From Trichosphaerium sp. ATCC 40318 (lineage: Eukaryota; Discosea; Flabellinia; Trichosidae), in NCBI GenBank assembly GCA_038496445.1, contig JALMLS010000213.1:310001-374000 (forward strand): DNA of 64,000 nucleotides. Reading direction: 5' to 3'. The notes beneath the pieces are model-generated. The model searched no databases and had not been told where the DNA came from. It saw only the letters and a list, made by a program, of their open reading frames with translations. Of the stretch, positions 50,893 through 61,736 are shown piece after piece. A program made the position numbers and the translations under genes. Position 1 is the first letter of the stretch, and every line of letters starts with the position of its first letter.

Positions 50893-51913
50893 TTACGCAG
50901 TTTCTCCGTCAATGTCCGCTAGTGGGTTTGCGTGGATAGTAATGTAGCGAATTTTTATTGGCGTGATGGGACGTTCTCCTTCTCCAGGTACCACCTCCAT
51001 CGCCTTCAGGACATCGTTACCATGCAAAACTCTAGAGATAATGGTCAGGATACATAAAAACTAGCGCTAGCGACAGTAGCGTATCACGTGCTCACGTGAT
51101 TCTGTCGTGCTGCCATTCAACTAATAAAGGTAGCGAACCACATTTGCTAGCGCAAGTGAGGCAAGTGCGCTTGTGATAGCATTTTGTCTTTTGTCCGGGC
51201 TTAGCGGAGAATTTGATAAAAAGTGATTTTGTGAGGCAGAAAGTTTAAAAAAAGAAGAAATGTCTCATCCCAAGAATTCTGGCTCGTAAATTTTTTTTGC
51301 GCTGTTGGTTTTTTTTTGGTTTTTTTAGCAAGCGACGTACTGTCCGAATATTGAGTATTTACCATCAAGAGAAGGTAGAGCCTTGTATGTAATAAAAAAT
51401 TGGGATTTGTTCGTATGTGGACCAACGTTCGCCATTGACACTACGCCACGCCTGTTATGCTAAGGTGATGTTATATGGGTGCGATTTAAGCGGAAACAAA
51501 GGAGATTTGCGTACAGTAAGTTTTTCACGAATCTCATCTTCAAATTCATGACCGTATATGGACTGTCCTCCCTTGCCTTTGTTTGTTGGATCACCTGTTT
51601 GCACTATAAACCCTGGTATGTTCCTGTTTGATAGAAAAACAAATTGAGTTTGCAAAGCTTTCGCCAATAAATGCTTACCTGTGAAAAATACAATTGTTGT
51701 AGTAGCCACTGGCGCACAACGCCAAAAAATTCTAAATTGTAAGTTAACTGTGTAATCAGTCTTAATAATTGTCGTGTTCGCCCAAAAACGTACGTATGCG
51801 CATACTGGCGTGTCCTCACAGAATACTTCAATCTTAATATCACCCATCGTTGTATGCAACGTAACCGACTTAAATTTCGCGTTAGGGCGCGTATATAATA
51901 CCGTACGTACCAT
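50893..51913 (-). CDS. PPIL3: Cyclophilin-type peptidyl-prolyl isomerase, PPIL3-like
   Basis: The ATG at 51913-51911 is followed at once by a 42-nt intron (51910-51869, donor GTACGT). Removing it gives [20 protein letters not shown], the exact start of PPIL3 proteins. Later exons read [63 protein letters not shown], then across a long 309-nt intron (51340-51032) [20 protein letters not shown] and [16 protein letters not shown]. Catalytic Arg (HRN), Phe and Gln (SQFFI) are visible. Length is about that of the family. PPIL3 is a spliceosome-associated cyclophilin of the nucleus, fitting an intron-rich genome. It shares a 40-bp head-to-head gap with the PX gene. Confidence 0.9.
51061..51100. repeat. 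Palindrome cluster inside PPIL3 intron
   Basis: CTAGCGCTAG (51061-51070) and then two CACGTG hexamers at 51085 and 51093. The two form a near-perfect 18-bp inverted repeat ATCACGTG-CT-CACGTGAT. It lies in the only long intron of the gene, so it may be regulatory. Confidence 0.6.
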
Positions 51914-51953
51914 TATGAGCAGTTTGTAGATTTAAAAACAAACGCAAAGAAAA
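51914..51953. promoter_or_regulatory. 40-bp bidirectional promoter
   Basis: Only 40 bp separate the PPIL3 start codon (minus) from the PX gene start codon (plus). Both 5' UTRs and any core promoter must lie in this gap or inside the neighbouring coding sequence. It contains A/T-rich sequence and no CACGTG. Confidence 0.5.
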
Positions 51954-54939
51954 ATGCCACGTTCAAGACATTTGTTGACGTTTTTTAGTGGTACAAGCCC
52001 AAATACGCCCACTGTTTCGTCCCAGCACTTTGGTATGGGCAATGCAAACTTTGCAGAGAATTACGGTTTACGTATTCAGGGAGTGGCCGATAGAGTCATA
52101 ACTACGTTTGAAGATGAGTATACACGCAGTTTAAAAGGCAATCAGTTAGATTACTTGAACAAAACCCCAAAATGTAACGCTTTTGTTTAGCGGAATATTG
52201 GGCACAACATGTTAGCTCTGGAGAGGGTGTATTCCCTAAAGTTATTGTAAATGAGTCTGACGTGAACAATATATCCATCTGGGAAGAGTCTCGCGCTGCT
52301 TTAAGGTACATAAACCACTAGCGGGATAATACTACATACTTTTACGTTGTACTTTTCTACTTGTCGTCAATTCATCACAAATCGCTCCTTTTTCGCTAAG
52401 AAACACTGTAGCGCATCTCGGGAGATCCTAGATTTCCCAAGAGAATCAAACAATCTTCGCCTTCGTGCTCACATCCTTCGCTGGGAAATCATGGCACCAG
52501 AGTCTAACCCATTTGTAGCATACGTTATAGGTACGTATACGCCTTCTACTATAACCATGTTGAAATTGACATAACGTTCAGAATCCTCGTATGGGCCTAA
52601 GCGGTTTTTGGTTTATAGACGCTTTAATCAATTCAAGGAGATAAATGCAAAGGTAAATAATTAAAATACAATTATACAAGTGACAAGTGTCAAAACAAAA
52701 ATGAAAAATGTTGCTTTTTTTTTCAGTGAAGTATCGTTGACACTTTGGATTTTAGTTGTCTTCTGTAAAGCCAAGAAGGGCGGTACTGCCTACAGCAAAA
52801 TTATTAGAGCGAAGGTGAGTAATAATTAGATATTTAAAGCATGTATTAAAGAAGATATAGGCGGTTTGATGAATGGCATCTTCAAAACCGCAGAAAATCT
52901 CTACAACAATTTTTAGACGCTCTTACTGAAGGTATATTTTTTATTTGATATTTTATACTTATCCGTAACATAAAGATGAAATTGTTTCCTGCAATCCACA
53001 TTTTTTACATTGGCTTTGTCAAGGTACGAATAGATAACACAAAAAAAATAAACAAACCCAAAGTTCACTTCGAACTAACTACCAAAAAAATAGACGAAGA
53101 CGAGATTGAGCTTCGTATATTTCAACGTGCATTACGCGCCACGCGCCATAGATACACTCTATTAGTTCAACTACATGCGGATGGGCGTGATGATGCTCTC
53201 AAGAAATTGGTAAGCGTTTGTTATGAAGTTGTTTTTTAGTTGTAAATTAATTTCTTGTTCAGGCGATACATCAAACAAGGAGGGAGTTATTTGATCATTT
53301 AATAGATACAACTGATACTAGAATTAAACACAAGAAGTCAATGAAGAAAGGGTATCAGATAGCAAATGATATAATCACGCCTATTGTGAATAAGGGTACA
53401 ATTTTTTTATCTTTTTTTTTCTTTGTTTCGTTAATCTTTTTTTACTTGTAGGCATGCGCCATTCGCGCAAAAATGCGTCTGTGCTTATACCAAAAGTCAC
53501 AAAGGTTTTATCTTCTGATGGACATCAAGATGTATTTGATAATTTAAAGTTGGCTATACACCCATTCCTGAGTGACACTTTGGATGAGTTCAAAGCGGTG
53601 AGCACATATATTTCTTTTTCTATAAAGTTAGAGCGCTTTACTCACTTCGGAGCTAGGATATGGTTGAAATTGGACAATGTCTTCAATCTACTCTATCTGG
53701 TAATGTAGGTAAAGCATTTGGAGAATTAAGAGGGAGGTTACAACAATACACTGAAAAGGAGATGAAAATGCTTTTTAAAGGTGATAAATCTTCTATTGAT
53801 AAGCTTGCTATGGAATACATTAAGATTGGTAAAGAGTTCGAAAAAGAGCTAATGGAGAACCTTGATACATCTATAGACAGGTTTATAGAGGCTTCTAGTC
53901 CATTATTGAAGATGAGTAGCGTTAAGGACGCATTGGTAGTCCTTCATAAGTGTCCTCATGTGATTGGCATGGTTATAAAATTTTTATTTCATTCACTTGA
54001 AAAGTTCAAAATCATTGTCGTTTTGCTGGACGGTTTTGAGCGTGTAGATAAATGTGATAATAATGGTATAAGTAATGCTCTTGAAATGCTTGAAAACGAT
54101 ATACATATCGCATTACAACTTGGTTTTAATGAGGTACGAGAGAACAACATCTTCGGAGTTGAATTTTTTTTTGGAATTTTAAAGTGAACATTCACAAAGT
54201 AGAAGTTTTTTTATTTTGACTTTTTTTTTCTTTTGTTAGCTTCGTGATTTAGCTTGGGGTGTTTATTGGGAAGCAAGTATGATACCAGAGCTTGAAGATG
54301 CTATGGAAATACTTCTTGGATATCTTATTTCGCATGTTAGATTGGAACAAGAATTTCTTCTTAATCTCACATTACGTTTCTCAAATGATGCACTCAATCT
54401 GTGTTCCAAGGATAATTTTTCTCCAAGTGAAGCCTCAATCGCTAAAGGCATCAACACGTACGTCACAAAAATAAAACCAAACGCCATAGGAGCTCATGCG
54501 ACGGCGCAGTTTTGGAGAATTTCGCTTTTTTTTTAACTTTTTTTTGGTAGACTTGCGGAAGAAGCAATGTACATCGCCTACACCTCTACCAGCACGACGT
54601 ATTCTCAAAAAAGCAAAGACCTACTGTTAAGCGGTATTGTTCACTGTTTCACACATGTAATTACAAGCAAGATGTTATGCACTATGCAGTCAGAAGTACG
54701 TCGTTTAGACTTTCCTATTTTTTTTTGAAAGAACTTGGACTTGTCGGTTTTTTTTCTTTACTTGGAAGTCTAATTTTGGGCTTTAGGGAAGTCCTGCGTT
54801 ATCAGTAGAACCTGATAAGCCATATAACGATATTTTTGATCCTGTTAATATCGTTAAAGACATATTAGAGGAGGAATTGCCGAATGTCGTACAAGAACAA
54901 CTTGATAAGACTTTTTTCAAGTCTCTTTACCCAAACTAG
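51954..54939 (+). CDS. PX-domain protein with long helical tail (sorting-nexin-like)
   Basis: The ATG at 51954 (MPRSRHLLTFFSGTSPNTPT) starts about 14 exons; stop at 54937. Residues about 115-230 form a PX domain: NPFVAYVIESSYGPKRFLVY, RRFNQFKEINAK, a Pro/Lys stretch (LSSVKPRRAVLPTAKLLER) and FDEWHLQNRRKSLQQFLDAL. The conserved Arg of RRF and the second basic residue set are those that bind phosphatidylinositol 3-phosphate. The rest, about 450 residues, is predicted helical with charged heptads (GELRGRLQQYTEKEMKMLFK, EYIKIGKEFEKELMENLDTS), possibly a BAR-like or other membrane-tail domain, unrecognised by me. Likely on endosomes. Exon phases agree throughout. Confidence 0.7.
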
Positions 54940-55801
54940 TTTTGGTGGAAACTAAAATCAACCATTGTATATAGAAACTAAACGCTACACACTGTACTTG
55001 TAATAATAATCTTCAAAAAAAATCGAATAGAAAAAACTGCACGTTGTAGTGCGTGCAACCCACCAGAAAGAAGGTGACGCGTCCAGCGACAATAGGAACG
55101 TGCATATTTAGAGGGCAGTGCTGCGAAGTGAAAATGCTGGGGAGTTCTTTTTTCGTTGAATTTTTCTTACTTTTTCAAAAGTCATTTTTTGTCAAGTCAA
55201 CAATGCGTAGAGGTCTTCCAGGCACGTATAGCACTATGATACTCTTTCTACTAGCGCTTTCAAGTCAAAATATGGTTATGTACGCTCGTTGAAATCAGGT
55301 TGCAGTGCTCCTGGTGGATCTAGTGATGCATGACTACCACCCGGAAAAGGGAGGTACCTCTATGCCAATGGCGCAAGTGCTTTTAGGAAAGGTGGTCGTT
55401 ATGCTTTGCAAAGAACACATTTTGTCGTTGGTTCACTGGGTAGCGTACCTGGTAACGCACCACTCTCATGCAACTCGTCAGCTTAACTCGCTGAGGTGGA
55501 AGAGTCTAGGGCGTCGTCAGTGACTTTACCTCAACAGTGGATGTCGTAGATGGGAATGCGGCTGCGTTTATGTAGTTTAAGAGCGATTTCTACTTTTTTG
55601 TGCAAAATTGAAGCTTGCCAGTTTTTTCATTTGTATACCTGCATGAGGTGCTAGCGCTCTTTTTTTTGCAATTTGGCTTCAAATTATTTTATGGCGCGTA
55701 AATCAAAGCATCAGCTTCAATCGCAAAAAAAATTGACACAGCCTCTAGCAATAATGATAATATGTCATGTTTTTACACTAATGGTAACCTAGGATCTTCA
55801 A
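54940..55801. other. Intergenic; weak signs of a small secreted gene
   Basis: Around 55204 an ATG frame begins MRRGLPGTYSTMILFLLALS, which looks like a signal peptide, but the frame stops soon. A different frame at about 55339-55470 reads RYLYANGASAFRKGGRYALQ. They might be exons of one gene, but I could not join them. An ATG at 55692 starts a 33-residue frame. All doubtful. Confidence 0.25.
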
Positions 55802-56240
55802 TTATTGTTGCTTACCAATTGTCATCACTGTAGTGACTAGCATTGTCATCACTATAGTCACTACATATGTGCTAACATTTACGGACTCGGCACTGTTGCC
55901 GGCCTTGTTGTCACCGACATCGTTGTCGCTGTCATGGACCAAATCAATGACATGACCCTTTTTTTTGAAAGTGTCAGTGTCACTGTCGCTATCACGAGTA
56001 CTGCGCTCCAGATTGAAGAAATGAACCCCGGCTTTCTTCAAGGCCGCTTTGTCGAACTTCACTTGGGAAGGGATTTTGGAGTCAACAACACTATCTGTGA
56101 CTTTCTCAACAACATTGTCGTCGTCATCACTGAGATCGTCATCGTTGTCACTGATATCGTCATCATTGTCACTGATATCAATGAAATGGCCTTCTTTACC
56201 ATCGAACTCCAGTATTTGTCATCTTGTTTGATGTAAAATA
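55802..56240 (-). CDS. Acidic Asp/Ser-rich protein, partial model
   Basis: Minus-strand frames in this stretch spell HFIDISDNDDDISDNDDDLS, then KFDKAALKKAGVHFFNLERS, DSDSDTDTFKKKGHVIDLVH and DSDNDVGDNKAG, followed in a second frame by DYSDDNASHYSDDNW. The Asp-Asn-Asp repeats and a basic middle suggest a nuclear or chaperone-like low-complexity protein. The start is unclear: the acidic frame meets a TGA on its 5' side, so a splice is needed, and the last exon depends on a very short intron. Function unknown. The plus-strand frames here are shadows of this repeat. Confidence 0.4.
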
Positions 56241-56528
56241 ATAAAAAGAACAAAAAAAAAGTTAACCTTTGCTCAACTCTTTTATTGCTCTTATTGTAAT
56301 ACTTTTGGACAGTTTGTAGTAACACTCATCAGCTGAGCTATTTTTGGGACTGATATTGACAGTCCACTAAAGAATCTTTTCCCTTCATAAAATTTGAATA
56401 GTACAGTACTTGGTATACAGACTCACAGTTGTAATAATTTTGTTACTTTATTATTTGTAATATACACAAGAACAACACATGTTTAAGGTGTACTTTATGT
56501 AATACTTCAAAGAATGTATTAATACGAT

Positions 56529-59500
56529 CTATAAACTTTGTACATAATTAGCTGGTATCCATCCTGCATTACCACGCAATTCTGCTTCCCACCAGCCACC
56601 TAAACATCCACCATTAATCAATAAAAAAAAACCACGAAAATCCAAAAAAAAACCATACTGTTGTCCTTTGCAAGAACAGTAAGCACATCGCCTACAGCGA
56701 AGCTGAGCTCCTGCTCGTTAGTTGCAGTATAGTCATACAATGCACTACAGACAATATAAGTTAACCAAAATCTCAGAAATTGAACAAGAGTGACATACCG
56801 ACACTGAGGCTTGGCTGCTTTCTTCCTGGCGGCAAACTTTTTCTTACCACCAAATCTCTTTTTCTTTCCGGCAAATTTACCTTTGCCTCTACCGCCTCTT
56901 CCACGGCCTCTACCTCCTCGACCACCTCGGAAGCCACCTCGCTTTGCCATACCCCTAAACGTCCGTAAATATGAGATTCGCTTGAAAACATAGAAAGGAT
57001 TGAATGAGCGTACATTTTACGGTTGCCTCCACCATTGGAAGGATTAGGACGATGCATTTGAGGGCGCTTTACGCCACGGTTTTGTTGTACGCCAAAAACT
57101 GGTTTCTTTACTCCAGAATTGCCTGTTTGAGGTCCTCTATTGCTAGGTACAGCTCTAAACAATACTCATTAATACAAATAATAACAACGAGTAGCTACAA
57201 AAACGCGTAAAGCTGAAACAAAACACAAGAAAAAAAAAGTAAAATTACACGTTTCGTACTTGTTGGTTTTCTTGACTTGCACTTGATCACGCATGTTACT
57301 GCGTGTATGATTAGCCTGAGGAGCAGCAGGTTCTGGTGCACTAGGCACTATAAAATTTGTTACAAGACAATTAGAGTTAGTAGTTTGACGTACTGAGAGC
57401 CTTGCCGGCACCTGCTGGTACCATCATTTTCTTCTTCTTGCAAAAACCTCCTTCTGGGGCAGTAGGAGATTGGATAAATGAAAGAGTGGCGCTAGACGCT
57501 TTACCCTTCTTACTAATCTTAGTAGTAATAGTGAATCTAAATAGGTGTTATGAGTACAACAGTTGGATAAAAGTAAAACAGGATAGCATGCTGTAAATTT
57601 GAGAAAAAAGAAGGACAAAAGTAAGATAAACGTACTGGTTAGAAAACTGAAGGTTAAGGCCGCTCTTGCACTTGAGTAGTTGTGCTAGGTATAGTGTAAG
57701 TAGAGTAAGTGATTTTTAGGGGTTTTTTCGGCGAGTTTCTGAGGGTGTGCGCACCAAGGATTTCAGTCTTTTTTCTGCACTCAATAAGAGTATCATGCTC
57801 TCCATTGATTTTGAAAAGCATCATGTTATCAGCCATATCACTCAATGTTACAGAGCTTAATTTATCCCAACTAATAGTACGCGTACAATTATACAACCAA
57901 GGGTTCTTTAACCTTTTTTGAAAAAAAGTCAGAAAAAAAGATCAAAGACATTTGGTTATGTACCTCTCTTGCTTGTCTTTGGCCTTATTCTTGCCAATTT
58001 CGATAAGACTAAAGGAATGCTCGGTAATAACAAAGACACGAGTACGTGGCTTCAATTTTCTATCATACTTACGGACTACGTCCGCGAATAGGATCTTGAC
58101 TACAAAAGACTGTTAAACGGGTTTTTTGTCAAAATAAAAAACAAAGTAACGTACTCTTCTTTCCACCAGCAAGTCCTTTCAACTTAAAGTTCTCCTTCAT
58201 GGCGATGTAATCACCTTGAAATTTACGATCAACACTGTTACGACGCCTGTCTTTGCGATCCTAAGCATTATGAGGTCATAGAAAGAAGTATGGTAGTGGA
58301 AATAAGAAAGTATTAGTTTTTGAAGTTGTACCTTTAGCTGGAGGTTAGCAGCGTTCTGTATTTTCCAGTTGTAGTGAGCCATAATCTTCTCAGTGAAGAA
58401 ACGTTGAATTCTGTTCGCGTAGGTGAAGACCTTACGCTCACGAGCTTCTTCCAATTGAAATACAGTCTCTGGAGCACGGACAAAGATCTTAGTGTGTCCT
58501 GCAGAAAATGCAGGTTTCTTAGGGTCTAGTTAAACATAATTAGAACAAATCTGGTGATAATTAGAGGTTAAGTACCGTTTTGAAGTCCCATTGCCTTAAG
58601 AATCTCCAATGAGCCTTCTTTGTACCTTCCACGCCAATTCTCTGCTGGCCAGGTAGCATCTGTTGTGATAGCATACCTAATAGTCGAAGTGAGAATGTGT
58701 TTTTTGTAAAATGAAATTCGACATACCTCCAAAAGAATTTGTCATACAACTGCCTGTAAGCATATCCAGCTCTTCTTACTTTAATATTCTCAAGTAGTCC
58801 CAAGTATTGTACTTGATGCATAACACGCGTAGTATTCATGAATTTGCCTTGTTTCTTGTCATTAGGCTTGATACAACGGATGTAATGCGGGTGACATTTT
58901 GATAGCGCATCAACAAGTAGAGCAATAGATTGCTTTAATAAATAGTCAGTTAATGCGTAGGAAGCGCTTTTTTAAACTAAAGAGGGGTTTCGTACCTTGA
59001 TCTTGAATGAGGCTGTTGTTGGACGACGTTTGTCTGCAGGTGTTGCTGATTCAGGGAAGAGTCCAGGAATAAGCGCAGAACCTGTACACTGAGCAAGGTT
59101 GATTAAATCATTGTAGAGCAAGTCCTTATTCTTATCACAAAAGCCACCAAGTGAATATTCTACATCACCAGCGTAATGCTTAACGATAAACTTTGCAGGA
59201 CCAGCGCCCTTCCAATGAGCATGCTGAGAGTGATACTCTGTCATTTTACCCAAGAACTTCTCATCTGTTCCCTTTGGGAAATTGCAAGTATCATCAAGCA
59301 GTGTAAAGACACCAATAGGATTCTATGACGAACAAAAAATGAGTAATCAAGAAAGTCAAAACAACTTTTTTTTCTTCTCGAATTTTACATCCGACAAGCA
59401 CTGTGTACGTACCTTTTTAGACTCAATCAAATCACAACAGATTTTGTTATTAAAAAACTTGATAGGTTCCCATTGGATACCCTAAAGAGCTTGTTAGAGT

Positions 59501-61366
59501 CTAATTATTCAAAGAAATAAAAACAGACCTCAGATGTGTATTCCTCTTGTTCTTCCTTCAATGTCAGGTTGATGAAAATTTGTTGGAGTTTTTCGTTAAC
59601 GTAGTTGATACATAGCTGCTCAAAGCCATTTTTATCGAAGATTTCAAAACCGTAAATATCTAGAATGCCAAGAAGGAGGAATGCAATGCCATCTGTCCAA
59701 CCGAGAGCTACGTTTACTTTTTGTACGATAAAATCAAACATTCTACTATAAAGCGCTTTGGCAAGTGCATCACGAGAGTAAATAGCACCTGAGAGGATAA
59801 TTTAGGGATTTTTACTTAATTATTTGTTTGAGTACCTTCGGTGTTTTGTGGGACTTTGTATGTAGATCCACGTCTGCCTACACCACCTGTATTAATTGTT
59901 CTTGTAGTGATGGCTTGAGTGAGAGAGTTTGCATCAGTTTGGAGCAAGTATGCCGCCATGCTAACGACATTTTCATCAACAACATGTGCCTGTTAAAATA
60001 ATCAGTCAGCTCCAAAAAAAACCAAAAGACGCAGTCACATACCTGCTCTTGTCCATCTTCTTTAAAGGTGATATTACCAATCCATAAAATAGCTGCAATC
60101 AACCTTAAAACTTCTCTTTGTTCTTCTGGTGTGAACTGCATTGTTTGCATTGAGTGCAAGGTATCTTGGAACTCCTTGACGTCATCCATACCATCAACAT
60201 CATAAGCTTGGCCCTAATTCATTAGTTAGACCAAGTAAACAATTATCCTGTCATGCAAGTACCTGATTACAATAAAAGTAATAGCTTGCATCCTGTAGCC
60301 TGAATTCTTCCTTTGTTTTGGCATCTGCACCCTTTAAGAGTTGATAAAAGCTAACGTTCAAGTTAAATAAGAAGATTGCTAATAATGAACATACATGTGG
60401 AAATTTCTTTCGTTCTTTTGTTGGAATACTACACGAGACTTTTCTAGAAGATCTAAAGTATTCGTAAGAAGTTACACTTCTTCACATTTTGTTCATTCAA
60501 CGCACAATTGGTTACTCGTCCACCACGAGGTTCACCGCCAAGATCAAATTGGATTTCCATATATTTACCCTGAAATTATGTAAGCAGATTGCCTAAAAGG
60601 TACAAGGCTTGAAAATATCAAAGAACGTACAAAACGAGAAGAGTTATTATTTCTGATTGTTTTTGCATTTCCAAAAGCTTCAAGAAGCGGATTAGAGTCA
60701 GCAATACACTCCTTTACACGCTTTACATCGCCACTAGATGATCCACTGTGCGCTGCAACATACTAGGGATATTAGAAAAACTTGGTTTGGTCAACGGTTT
60801 TAACAACACAAAATATTTTTTTTGTGTTGCTTTGAGGGTTATTACTTACGTTCATAATGAACTTTGCAGCTACAGTTTTTCCAGCGCCAGATTCTCCTGA
60901 AATAATTACACACTGGTTCTCTTCATCAGCCAACAACAATCTGTACATGTCATCTGCCAAGGCGTATACGTGTGGAGGCATCTCGTAGCGGTATTTACCT
61001 CTGTAGTCCATAATCACTTTCTTAAAACAGATGTCAGTGTGACTAAAAGACAAAAAATAGTAAAGCCTTGTTTAGGGAGCGTACTTCACCGTATAAGTCT
61101 GGTATCATACGAAAAGGGTTGACAGAGATAAGTACGTGACCAATGTACGTCTAATACGTCGTTAGACAAGAAGAAAAAAAGACCAACAGCCAAAAACTAA
61201 AAACGCACATAAATCATGTCCTTATCGAACCGTTTCTGTAAGTTGCTGAGGATACCAGAGTTGGAAATATCCGACAGCATGGTCATGTCGTTTACCCCAG
61301 CCTTTCCGAAAAATGTAGCCTACGCGAGAGATTATTATTGTCATGCGCGTTAGAAGCACGAACCAT
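56529..61366 (-). CDS. Class I myosin heavy chain, long-tailed (motor, TH1, TH2, SH3)
   Basis: The ATG at 61366 is followed directly by a 44-nt intron (61363-61320), then [20 protein letters not shown]. The motor has the P-loop [42 protein letters not shown] and [10 protein letters not shown]. The TEDS position, 16 residues before RDALAK, is Ser ([11 protein letters not shown]), so activation by a PAK-type kinase is expected. The neck carries at most one or two IQ-like segments (ANRIQRFF). TH1 follows ([17 protein letters not shown]), basic and lipid binding; then a Gly/Arg/Lys-rich TH2 ([20 protein letters not shown]) and a C-terminal SH3 ([19 protein letters not shown] ... [14 protein letters not shown]). 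This is the amoeboid type that links actin to membrane in endocytosis and at the cell edge. About 20 introns. Confidence 0.9.
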
Positions 61367-61736
61367 CTTGGAAACGCAGTTGTTTTGCCGTTATGATTCC
61401 GGATTAGTTGTAGAGGTTTAAAACTTAGCCTAAATTACTATTAACGCTCCAAAACGCTTTGGTAAAGCAAAAACGATGGAATCTCGCATTCTAGCGGTCA
61501 AATCGAACATCGCTTGCAGATCAAGCGGTGGAGTGCACGAACCTTATATTTATCACTACGAAGGAGTGATATCTTATATAATGTTGTTAACTACAAAATT
61601 GCGTAAGATTTACTTAAAATGAAGAACTCTGCCTCGCTTAATAACACTTACTTAAACTGGCTTCCCAAAGTGGGTTTGTAACCACAAACAATAATATTAT
61701 ACATTTACAAAGTGCTTAGTTACTCTTTTTCTTTCT
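61367..61736. other. Intergenic
   Basis: 370 bp upstream of the myosin start and downstream of the PH-PH-FHA stop. No gene, no CACGTG. Confidence 0.5.

Noticed and set aside
55934-56236. Plus-strand Ile/Val-rich ORF resembling membrane helices
   Set aside because: It is the reverse of Asp/Ser codon repeats of the minus-strand acidic protein.
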